Source of the DNA: an uncultured Gammaproteobacteria bacterium
Lineage (GTDB): Bacteria > Pseudomonadota > Gammaproteobacteria > SZUA-140
Assembly (NCBI GenBank): GCA_945788675.1
Contig: CALZMY010000028.1
Coordinates: 1 to 10,132 of the forward strand
Length of the DNA stretch: 10,132 nt
Direction: 5' to 3'
The notes under the pieces are model-generated. The model was not told the origin of the DNA, made no database searches, and saw only the letters and a program-made list of their open reading frames with translations. The first letter of the stretch is position 1. Each line of letters starts with the position of its first letter. Below, in pieces: positions 1 to 5,355 of the stretch. The position numbers and the translations under genes are program-made.

Positions 1-63
1 AATGCAGTGCCTTGTTGTTTGCGCGATACGTTACTGATCAGGCACCAGCCAACAACCAATAAA

Positions 64-804
64 CTACGGCAACCAGCCACTCACAGTAGGACGATATTGA
101 TCACAATCCTGCAATCGAGCCCCGGTCTGCAATAGATAGGCCTCCATCTTATCCAGTTGACGCTGCTGCGCGATACACAGTGGAGCACCATAGCGTGATG
201 AACCATTATTGACGTCAGCGCCCACATCAACCAACATCCTGGCAATCTCAAGCTCACCATCTTCCACCGCATATAACAACGGCGTAATACCTCTATCATT
301 GCGTGTATCGACCGGCACGCCATACTCAAGCAACAGCCGTGTCGCCATCGGACTACGATATTTAACCGCATCGAACAGCGCGTTTTCACGATGGCTGTCT
401 TCGTGCGTGACATCTGCACCGGCATCTAGCAATGCGCGCAGTACATCCATGTTGCCGCGCCGGATGGCTTCCTGTAGCGAGGTGATGCCACTGCGGGTTT
501 CCGCGTTGACATCGGCACCGCTATCGAGCAGATAATTCACCAGCGGGGTCCGGCCATAGCGCGCAGCAAACAGCAGCGGGGTGTTGCCGACCGTGTCGCG
601 ATGGTTGATGTCGAGTCCGCGCTCGAGCATTGCCCGCATCGCCGGCAGGTCGCCGATCGATGCTTTGACGATCATCTCCATCGTCGTCTCGGAGACCGTC
701 AACGGCGCAGCTGCCATCACCGCTGACGATACGACCGTTGAGACAGAGAGAGATGCCGCAATTATGAGCTTGCGGGAGAATAGTCTGTTTTTAACGGAAA
801 ACAT
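64..804 (-). CDS. Exported ankyrin-repeat protein (probably periplasmic)
   Basis: From the ATG at 804 the product is 246 residues. Residues 1-34 look like a signal peptide: a basic start (KNRLFSRK), a hydrophobic stretch at about 13-30, and an alanine-rich cleavage region (VMAAAP). About six ankyrin repeats follow at roughly 39-236, with recognisable cores such as GNTPLLFAARYG and LLDSGADVN near 73-100 and GITPLLYAVEDG near 172-183. Two cysteines (210 and 234) in the last repeat could form a disulfide after export. Ankyrin repeats bind proteins and have no catalytic activity of their own, and the partner cannot be read from sequence. Exported ankyrin proteins such as AnkB of Pseudomonas are linked to periplasmic catalase, but nothing here shows that link. 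An upstream in-frame TTG at 846 would add 14 residues before the signal peptide and is less likely. The ATG has no Shine-Dalgarno sequence. The gene follows trmB on the same strand after about 128 bases. Confidence 0.85.
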   Translation of the reverse strand: MFSVKNRLFSRKLIIAASLSVSTVVSSAVMAAAPLTVSETTMEMIVKASIGDLPAMRAMLERGLDINHRDTVGNTPLLFAARYGRTPLVNYLLDSGADVNAETRSGITSLQEAIRRGNMDVLRALLDAGADVTHEDSHRENALFDAVKYRSPMATRLLLEYGVPVDTRNDRGITPLLYAVEDGELEIARMLVDVGADVNNGSSRYGAPLCIAQQRQLDKMEAYLLQTGARLQDCDQYRPTVSGWLP

Positions 805-814
805 CGGATTTATT

Positions 815-820
815 ATTATA
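815..820 (-). promoter_or_regulatory. Candidate -10 box (TATAAT) of the ankyrin gene
   Basis: A perfect TATAAT on the minus strand ends 10 nt before the ATG at 804. If used, transcription would start around 808 and leave a leader of only about 4 nt, which agrees with the absence of a Shine-Dalgarno sequence. No good -35 hexamer lies 16-18 nt upstream, and the region is AT-rich, so a chance match is possible. Confidence 0.35.
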
Positions 821-828
821 TTATTTCT

Positions 829-853
829 GGCTATCAGACGACACAAGATAGCC
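829..853. repeat. Inverted repeat upstream of the ankyrin gene
   Basis: GGCTATC at 829-835 and GATAGCC at 847-853 are perfect 7-base inverted arms around an 11-base spacer. Neither strand has a T-run after the repeat, so it is not an intrinsic terminator. It covers the -35 region of the candidate promoter at 815-820, where an operator or activator site could lie. If the transcript starts further upstream it would instead be a hairpin in the 5' leader. Confidence 0.45.
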
Positions 854-890
854 TGAATGTTCGTGCCATGTAAAGCCGATGCGGCAATGA

Positions 891-906
891 CAGCGGTAAA
901 CCGCTG
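891..906. repeat. Short perfect hairpin downstream of trmB
   Basis: CAGCGG and CCGCTG form a 6-bp perfect stem around a 4-base loop. The stem can be lengthened by three more pairs past a single bulged base. It lies about 27 bases beyond the trmB stop codon. No T-tract follows on the minus strand, so it may be a 3'-end stabilising or Rho-linked structure rather than a classical terminator. Confidence 0.4.
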
Positions 907-932
907 CTCATTAAAGTAATAACGCGCTTATC

Positions 933-1640
933 TTAAGCGACACGCTCAAACAGCAGGTCCCACACGCTGTGGCCGAGACGGTGGCCACGCTGTTCAAATT
1001 TGGTTAACGGGCGAGCTTCCGGACGCGCTGCGTACTGCCCCTGGCCGGCACAGTTTTGATAACCTTGCGATGCGTTCATCACTGCCATCATATGTTGCGC
1101 GTAGGCCTCCCAGTCGGTCGCCATATGCAAGATGCCGCCCGGCTTGAGCTTGTCATGAATCAGCGCGACAAAGTCGGACTGTACGATGCGTCGTTTATGA
1201 TGACGTTTTTTATGCCATGGGTCAGGGAAAAATAACTGCAAACGATCAATACTGTTATCTGGAATCATCTGCGTCAGCACCACCACCGCATCTTCGCTGA
1301 TCACACGCACATTGGTCGATTCATTTTCACCCACCTGCCGCAGCAAGCTGCCAACACCTGGACGATAAACTTCGATACCGAGATAGTCATTTTCAGGATG
1401 ACGTGCCGCCATCGCGGCCAGTGACTCACCCATGCCAAAACCGATCTCAAGGATACGTGGGGCGCTGCGCCCAAACACTTCATCCAGTGCAAGCAACTCA
1501 GCGCCAGGTTCAATGCCGAACTTCGACCACTGCTCTGCTAGCGCGCGCCGCTGTCCCTCGGTAAGACGCCCTTCGCGGCGCATAAAACTACGCACCTTGC
1601 GCAACGTCCCGTAGGCAGGTTTTGGCTCTTCAGTGGTCAC
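933..1640 (-). CDS. trmB: tRNA (guanine-N7-)-methyltransferase TrmB
   Basis: This cytoplasmic enzyme uses S-adenosylmethionine to methylate N7 of G46 in the variable loop of many tRNAs. The 235-residue product shows the family pattern throughout: a SAM-binding glycine loop LEIGFGMG at 64-71, GIEVYRPGV at 88-96, the family-specific FFPDPWHKKRHHKRR at 137-151, and the C-terminal TKFEQRGHRLGHSVWDL at 213-229. The length is normal for the bacterial family. The start is a GTG (1638-1640) without a clear Shine-Dalgarno sequence; the N-terminal tail of the family is variable, so the exact start is less certain than the identity. It follows thiG after 50 bases on the same strand, and the thiG-trmB order is common in gammaproteobacteria, so co-transcription is likely. 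Confidence 0.97.
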   Translation of the reverse strand: MTTEEPKPAYGTLRKVRSFMRREGRLTEGQRRALAEQWSKFGIEPGAELLALDEVFGRSAPRILEIGFGMGESLAAMAARHPENDYLGIEVYRPGVGSLLRQVGENESTNVRVISEDAVVVLTQMIPDNSIDRLQLFFPDPWHKKRHHKRRIVQSDFVALIHDKLKPGGILHMATDWEAYAQHMMAVMNASQGYQNCAGQGQYAARPEARPLTKFEQRGHRLGHSVWDLLFERVA

Positions 1641-1690
1641 AACAGAGGATATTGATAAAACAGTACGCGGTAGCGGTTACAGACTGCTCG

Positions 1691-2515
1691 TTAGAAAAAC
1701 GTTCCATCAAGCGGCGATGAGGCGCTGGCAAAACGCTTGCGTGGAATACGGCCCGCCAGATAGGCCTCACGTCCTGCTTCAACCGCCTTCTTCATCGCGG
1801 ACGCCATCAATATCGGGTTATCAGCAGACGCAATTGCAGTATTCATCAAGACACCATCACAGCCAAGCTCCATCGCAATCGCCGCATCGGACGCGGTGCC
1901 GACACCCGCATCCACCAGGATCGGTACGTTGGCATTCTCAACGATGGTACGAATATTATAGGGGTTACGAATGCCAAGACCCGAGCCAATCGGCGCGGCC
2001 AGAGGCATCACGGCCACCGCCCCCATCTTTTCGAGACGTTTGGCGGCGATCGGATCATCATTGGTATAGACCATCACCTTGAAGCCCTCTTTGACCAATA
2101 CCTCGAGTGCCACATAGGTCTGCTGCAGATCGGGGTAAAGGGTCTTTTCGTCACCGAGCACTTCCAGTTTGACGAGGGTATGCCCATCCAGCAGCTCACG
2201 CGCCAGACGGCAGGTGCGGATCGCATCATCAGCGGTGTAACACATCGCAGTATTGGGCAGCAGCGTATACTTTTCTGGCGAAATCACATCGAGCAGATTC
2301 GGCTCATCACTATTTTGTCCGATGTTGGTACGTCGTACCGCAACAGTCACAATCTGCGCGCCACTCGCCTCAGTCGCCAGCAGGGTCTCTTCAAGGTCTT
2401 TATATTTACCACTACCGGTCAGCAGGCGTGCGTTATATTCAACGCCATCGATAACCAATGAATCACTGCCTGACTGAGTAGAAGCGGTCTGTACGCCTGC
2501 GCTCGCTGTGCTCAT
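1691..2515 (-). CDS. thiG: Thiazole synthase ThiG (thiamine biosynthesis)
   Basis: ThiG builds the thiazole phosphate ring of thiamine from 1-deoxy-D-xylulose 5-phosphate, dehydroglycine and sulfur carried as the thiocarboxylate of ThiS. The 274-residue product has a TIM-barrel pattern: LLTGSGKY at 31-38, the Schiff-base lysine K116 within VKLEVLGD, PLAAPIGSGLGI at 171-182, phosphate-binding VDAGVGTASDAA at 201-212, and the usual tail KRFASASSPLDGTFF. The first 15 or so residues (rich in S, T, A, Q) extend beyond the usual start; they are not a fused ThiS, which would be about 65 residues ending in GG. The ATG at 2515 has a GGAG 9 nt upstream. The usual upstream neighbour thiS is absent: only 47 bases separate the gene from tRNA-Met. 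trmB follows. Confidence 0.97.
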   Translation of the reverse strand: MSTASAGVQTASTQSGSDSLVIDGVEYNARLLTGSGKYKDLEETLLATEASGAQIVTVAVRRTNIGQNSDEPNLLDVISPEKYTLLPNTAMCYTADDAIRTCRLARELLDGHTLVKLEVLGDEKTLYPDLQQTYVALEVLVKEGFKVMVYTNDDPIAAKRLEKMGAVAVMPLAAPIGSGLGIRNPYNIRTIVENANVPILVDAGVGTASDAAIAMELGCDGVLMNTAIASADNPILMASAMKKAVEAGREAYLAGRIPRKRFASASSPLDGTFF

Positions 2516-2562
2516 TGTTCCGGACTCCGAATAAATTTATAAAACCAATAGTTAAAATAAGA

Positions 2563-2639
2563 TGGTGGCTATGGGTGGACTTGAACCACCGACTTCAGCA
2601 TTATGAATGCTGCGCTCTAACCAACTGAGCTACATAGCC
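2563..2639 (-). tRNA. tRNA-Met (anticodon CAU, elongator type)
   Basis: A 77-nt cloverleaf with an encoded 3' CCA. The acceptor arms GGCTATG and CATAGCC pair perfectly. The D-arm region is GTAGCTCAGTTGGTTAGAGC. The anticodon stem CAGCA/TGCTG closes the loop TTCATAA, with anticodon CAT at 2603-2605, and the T-loop is TTCAAGT. The 5' half closely matches the E. coli elongator tRNA-Met, and the A-U-rich acceptor does not fit tRNA-Ile2, so elongator Met is preferred over initiator or lysidine-modified Ile. It lies between ychF and thiG. From memory, a tRNA-Met gene follows ychF in Pseudomonas too. Confidence 0.96.
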
Positions 2640-2690
2640 AGAATTAAGATACAAGGGCAAAGGATAAAGACAAAAGCCCGAAAGCCGGGA

Positions 2691-2696
2691 ATTATA
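2691..2696 (-). promoter_or_regulatory. Candidate -10 box of the tRNA-Met (and thiG-trmB) promoter
   Basis: A perfect TATAAT lies about 50 bases before the tRNA-Met 5' end and is followed by a GC-rich stretch (CCCGGC), as in stable-RNA promoters under stringent control. The -35 position is weak (TCCAAA at 17-bp spacing). With no terminator visible between tRNA-Met and thiG, this promoter may also serve thiG-trmB. Confidence 0.5.
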
Positions 2697-2698
2697 CG

Positions 2699-2718
2699 CC
2701 AAAATCAAACTGATTTGG
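2699..2718. repeat. Inverted repeat over the -35 region of the tRNA-Met promoter
   Basis: On the plus strand CCAAAATCA, a spacer AAC, and TGATTTGG form arms of eight pairs with one extra A. It lies just upstream of the candidate -10 box at 2691-2696, where a regulator could bind. It is too AT-rich and too short to rule out chance. Confidence 0.3.
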
Positions 2719-2776
2719 AACCTTCATTTTCGCAAATCAACAGAGAATACCTTCCCTGTCTCTTTATCCTGCTTTT

Positions 2777-3868
2777 TTATACGTTAAAGCGAAAGTGGAT
2801 CACATCGCCATCCTGAATGGTGTACTCTTTACCCTCAAGACGCCACTTACCGGCCTCTTTGGCACCCTGCTCACCGCCATTAGCAATAAAATCATCATAC
2901 GCAATCACTTCGGCGCGAATAAATCCGCGTTCGAAATCGGTATGGATGACGCCGGCACCTTGCGGCGCAGTGGCACCGACACGTACAGTCCATGCGCGCA
3001 CCTCTTTCTCACCCGCAGTAAAATAGGTCTGTAACTTCAGTAGCTCATAGCCAGCACGAATGACGCGATCCAGTCCCGGCTCTTCCAGTCCGAGATCAGC
3101 CATAAACTCTTCTTTTTCATCATCGCTCAACTCGGCGATTTCTGCTTCAATCGCAGCACACACCGGCACGACCACCGCGCCCTCTTTCTCGGCGTGAACG
3201 CGCACCTGATCAAGCCACGGGTTATCTGTAAAGCCGTCATCGGCAACATTCGCAATATACATTGTCGGCTTAATGGTGAGCAGATGCAGTTCATAGAGCG
3301 CTTTGCGTTGATCATCATCGAGCCCCATCGCGCGTACCGGCGCGCCACTGTCGAGGTGGTCACGCACCTGTTCAAACAGCGCCTTTTTCGCAATGGCCTC
3401 TTTGTCGCCACTCTTGGTCTGTTTTGCAACGCGCTGGATCGCCTTTTCCACGGTATCCATGTCTGCCAGTGCCAGCTCGGTATCGATGGTTTCGATATCA
3501 CGTAGTGGGTCGACATTGCCTTCAACATGCGTGATGTCATCATCGTCAAAACAACGCACCACATGGCCAATCGCATGCGTCTCGCGGATATTGGCAAGAA
3601 ATTTATTCCCCAACCCTTCACCTTTTGAGGCACCGGCAACCAACCCTGCAATATCAACAAACTCCATCGTTGTTGGCAGTACCTGCTGCGGGTTCACAAT
3701 GTTGGCCAATGCATCCAGGCGTGGATCCGGCATCGGCACCACCCCGACATTGGGCTCAATCGTACAAAATGGGTAATTGGCAGATTCGATACCCGCCTGG
3801 GTCAACGCATTAAAGAGCGTTGATTTACCAACGTTTGGAAGACCAACGATGCCACACTTAAATCCCAT
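2777..3868 (-). CDS. ychF: Ribosome-associated ATPase YchF (Obg family, OLA1-like)
   Basis: YchF is a P-loop NTPase of the Obg family that prefers ATP over GTP, associates with ribosomes and is linked to oxidative-stress control. The 363-residue product has the normal length and parts: the P-loop GLPNVGKST at 9-17, switch I region NYPFCTIEPN at 31-40, the Walker B/G3 motif DIAGLV at 72-77, a helical insert near 125-195, the nucleotide-specificity motif NVAD at 207-210, and a C-terminal TGS domain at about 280-361 ending in GDVIHFRFNV. The family motif I recall is NxxE, so an aspartate here is a small deviation. The ATG is preceded by AGGA 6 nt upstream. It follows pth after 50 bases that contain a tandem repeat. 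Pairing with pth is very common in proteobacteria and points to a shared translation-related transcript. Confidence 0.97.
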   Translation of the reverse strand: MGFKCGIVGLPNVGKSTLFNALTQAGIESANYPFCTIEPNVGVVPMPDPRLDALANIVNPQQVLPTTMEFVDIAGLVAGASKGEGLGNKFLANIRETHAIGHVVRCFDDDDITHVEGNVDPLRDIETIDTELALADMDTVEKAIQRVAKQTKSGDKEAIAKKALFEQVRDHLDSGAPVRAMGLDDDQRKALYELHLLTIKPTMYIANVADDGFTDNPWLDQVRVHAEKEGAVVVPVCAAIEAEIAELSDDEKEEFMADLGLEEPGLDRVIRAGYELLKLQTYFTAGEKEVRAWTVRVGATAPQGAGVIHTDFERGFIRAEVIAYDDFIANGGEQGAKEAGKWRLEGKEYTIQDGDVIHFRFNV

Positions 3869-3880
3869 GGGGTTTCCTGT

Positions 3881-3912
3881 TTATATTAGGAGCGCTCTTA
3901 TATTAAGCGCTC
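3881..3912. repeat. Imperfect tandem repeat with hairpin potential between pth and ychF
   Basis: Two adjacent units, TTATATTAGGAGCGCTC (3881-3897) and TTATATTAAGCGCTC (3898-3912), differ only by two inserted bases. Because AGCGCT is itself a palindrome, the two copies also form a 7-bp stem (GAGCGCT at 3890-3896 with AGCGCTC at 3906-3912) around a 9-base loop. On the minus strand the repeat ends 12 bases before the ychF ATG, next to its AGGA. It has no T-run and so is not an intrinsic terminator. It could affect ychF translation or RNA processing. Confidence 0.7.
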
Positions 3913-3918
3913 GCTCGC

Positions 3919-4521
3919 TTATACAGCGGGCTTTTTACTATGCAGGCGATTCATCGCCTTTTCAAAGTCACCATCAATCATCATCGGTAACACATCGATC
4001 GCATCATCGACCGCATCAAGGATCAATTCACGCTCTCGCCTCGGCGGATCATCCAGTACGAAATCAGCGACCTGATCTGCCTCTCCAGGATGACCAATAC
4101 CGAGGCGCAGGCGCATAAAGTCTTTATTTCCACCAAAGGCCTTAATGATGTCACGCAGGCCGTTATGACCACCATGGCCGCCGCCCTTTTTAAAACGCGC
4201 GACACCCGGGGGTAGATCCAGCTCATCGTGGACGACAAGAATGCGCTCCAGCGGGATCTTGTAATACTTACTCAGAGCGACAACCGACTGGCCACAACGG
4301 TTCATATAGGTGGTCGGTTTCAACAGCCAACCACGATGACCATCGAGCAGTGCCTTACAGGTCTCACCCAGGAAACGTGACTCTGGCTTGAAGACCCCTC
4401 TGCAACGTTGCACATACGCATCCACCAGCCAGAAGCCGGCGTTATGACGTGTACGCTCGTAAGCGGGGCCTGGATTTCCCAGGCCCACTATTAGATCAAT
4501 TTGCGTTGCCACGGCTGTCAT
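3919..4521 (-). CDS. pth: Peptidyl-tRNA hydrolase Pth
   Basis: Pth cleaves the ester bond of peptidyl-tRNAs that fall off the ribosome and so recycles tRNA; it is normally essential. The 200-residue product has the bacterial Pth1 signature: VGLGNPGPAYERTRHNAGF at 12-30 with N16 and the catalytic H26, LLKPTTYMNRCGQSV at 66-80 with N74, VVHDELDLPPG at 96-106 with D99, and GGGHGGHNGLRD at 113-124 with N120. The start needs care. The ATG at 4521 directly abuts its only Shine-Dalgarno match (AAGGA, spacing 0), whereas the GTG three codons later (4510-4512) has that AAGGA at 9 nt and gives MATQIDLIVGLGNPG, a typical family start. rplY lies 41 bases upstream and ychF 50 bases downstream on the same strand. 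Confidence 0.97.
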   Translation of the reverse strand: MTAVATQIDLIVGLGNPGPAYERTRHNAGFWLVDAYVQRCRGVFKPESRFLGETCKALLDGHRGWLLKPTTYMNRCGQSVVALSKYYKIPLERILVVHDELDLPPGVARFKKGGGHGGHNGLRDIIKAFGGNKDFMRLRLGIGHPGEADQVADFVLDDPPRRERELILDAVDDAIDVLPMMIDGDFEKAMNRLHSKKPAV

Positions 4522-4562
4522 TCCTTTTTCAGCAGTAGTAAAGCAGTGATGCTGTATCCGAC

Positions 4563-5210
4563 TTAAGCGCCTTCGCCTTCGCCTTCACCTGCTTCACCCT
4601 CTTCAGCAGCAACCTCAACAGGCTCAGCAGCAACTTTAGGCATATGAATCGCTGCCACTGAAAGATCATGATCTGTACCATGGGTCAGTGCAACCAGCTC
4701 AACACCTTCTGGCAATTTAAGGTCAGAGAGATGCAGGGTCTCATCAACATTCAGTGCAGAAATATCGGCCTCAATAAATTCAGGCAGATGCTTTGGTAAA
4801 CAGGAGATCTCAACGTCGTTTGCCAGATGAGAAACGGCACCGCCCGCCTTAACACCTGGCGCAACATTTTCACCCATAAAATGAAGCGGCACATTCATGC
4901 GCAGCTTCTCATTTTCATTGATGCGTTGCAGATCAAGATGAATAATGGAGGGTTTGAACGGATGGCGTTGCAGGTCCTTCAATACCGCCTTTTCAGCCTT
5001 GCCATCAACGTTCACTGTCAGAATGTGCGAATAAAACGCCTCATTCTCCAGGCTATGAACCAGCGTGTTATGTTGCAGCGTCAACGATACCGCCTCCTGA
5101 CCGCCACCATAAAGCACTGCTGGCACCTTGTTGTCACGACGCAGGCGGCGGCTCGCACCCTTCCCCATGTCCTGACGGATATTTGCATTCAGCTCAAAAC
5201 TTGAAGCCAT
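4563..5210 (-). CDS. rplY: 50S ribosomal protein L25, long Ctc/TL5 type
   Basis: L25 binds 5S rRNA in the large ribosomal subunit. At 215 residues this is the long, two-domain Ctc/TL5 form rather than the short one-domain E. coli protein. The N-terminal 5S-binding domain (about 5-92) contains GKGASRRLRR at 16-25 and KVPAVLYGG at 28-36. The C-terminal beta-rich domain is about 95-190. An acidic, glycine-rich tail (about 195-215) ends in alternating G and E. The ATG at 5210 was chosen over one ten codons earlier because GGAG sits 7 nt upstream of it and MASSFELNA is the usual family start. It opens the segment rplY-pth-ychF after the terminator at 5287-5319, so it probably has its own promoter or depends on read-through from prs. 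Confidence 0.95.
   Translation of the reverse strand: MASSFELNANIRQDMGKGASRRLRRDNKVPAVLYGGGQEAVSLTLQHNTLVHSLENEAFYSHILTVNVDGKAEKAVLKDLQRHPFKPSIIHLDLQRINENEKLRMNVPLHFMGENVAPGVKAGGAVSHLANDVEISCLPKHLPEFIEADISALNVDETLHLSDLKLPEGVELVALTHGTDHDLSVAAIHMPKVAAEPVEVAAEEGEAGEGEGEGA
4568..4585. repeat. Hexanucleotide repeat in the 3' end of rplY
   Basis: Three exact copies of CGCCTT (plus strand) encode the alternating Gly-Glu at the C-terminal tail of L25. Copy-number change by slippage would keep the frame and only alter tail length. Confidence 0.7.
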
Positions 5211-5217
5211 TTTCTTT

Positions 5218-5221
5218 CTCC
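5218..5221 (-). promoter_or_regulatory. Ribosome binding site that fixes the rplY start
   Basis: GGAG on the minus strand, 7 nt before the ATG at 5210. It lies inside the longer reading frame that begins at 5240, so the longer start would have to read through it. This supports the 215-residue form. Confidence 0.8.
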
Positions 5222-5233
5222 AAAAATTAACAG

Positions 5234-5280
5234 ACACCACTATGCTGTCTTTACACCGCCCCCGCGACCTGGTTTGGTGT
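5234..5280 (-). promoter_or_regulatory. rplY leader with competing pairing elements
   Basis: After the prs terminator, the minus strand carries one ACACC (5276-5280) and two GGTGT copies (5253-5257 and 5234-5238) that could each pair with it. The second copy also sits within a separate small hairpin (AGACA/TGTCT). The two pairings exclude each other, which is the layout of a leader that could switch structure. L25 represses its own gene in E. coli; whether this leader does the same is inference. No clear promoter hexamers were found here. Confidence 0.3.
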
Positions 5281-5286
5281 TACTAC

Positions 5287-5319
5287 AAAAAAGTCAGTAA
5301 TAGCATGGCTATCGCTGAC
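5287..5319 (-). terminator. Intrinsic terminator downstream of prs
   Basis: On the minus strand GTCAGCGATAGC, a CAT loop, and GCTATTACTGAC form a 12-position stem with one C-A mismatch and one G-U pair, immediately followed by six T. It lies 36 bases after the prs stop codon. This is the clearest terminator in the window and should separate, at least partly, the upstream genes ending in prs from rplY-pth-ychF. Confidence 0.88.
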
Positions 5320-5355
5320 CACAAAATTCAAATCACTGCTGCTGTTACTAGCAGC

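Noticed and set aside
34..47. CTGATCAGGCACCA occurs exactly at 34-47 and again at 9887-9900.
   Set aside because: A single 14-base match in 10 kb is not far from chance, the flanks do not match, and the second copy lies inside the TPR lipoprotein coding sequence.
805..846. Longer ankyrin protein starting at a TTG (846).
   Set aside because: It would place 14 polar and hydrophobic residues before a normal signal peptide and would run through the inverted repeat; the ATG at 804 fits export better.
1633..2082. Open reading frame of 149 codons on the plus strand opposite thiG and the trmB start.
   Set aside because: Its product is rich in Ser, Pro, His and Arg with no recognisable domain, and it is wholly antisense to thiG; it is a shadow of the coding strand.
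2516..2562. Possible thiamine (TPP) riboswitch in front of thiG.
   Set aside because: Only 47 AT-rich bases are available, too few for a THI element, and no conserved core was seen.
2670..2692. CCCG-GCTTT-CGGG followed by several T, resembling a terminator after ychF.
   Set aside because: The stem is only 4 bp and the T-run is interrupted; the GC-rich part fits better as the discriminator of the tRNA-Met promoter.
3393..3776. Plus-strand open frame of 127 codons inside ychF.
   Set aside because: It is antisense to a conserved gene, with no ribosome binding site noted and a composition typical of a shadow frame.
4827..5204. Plus-strand open frame of 125 codons opposite rplY.
   Set aside because: It is antisense to rplY, has no known domain, and shows no promoter of its own.
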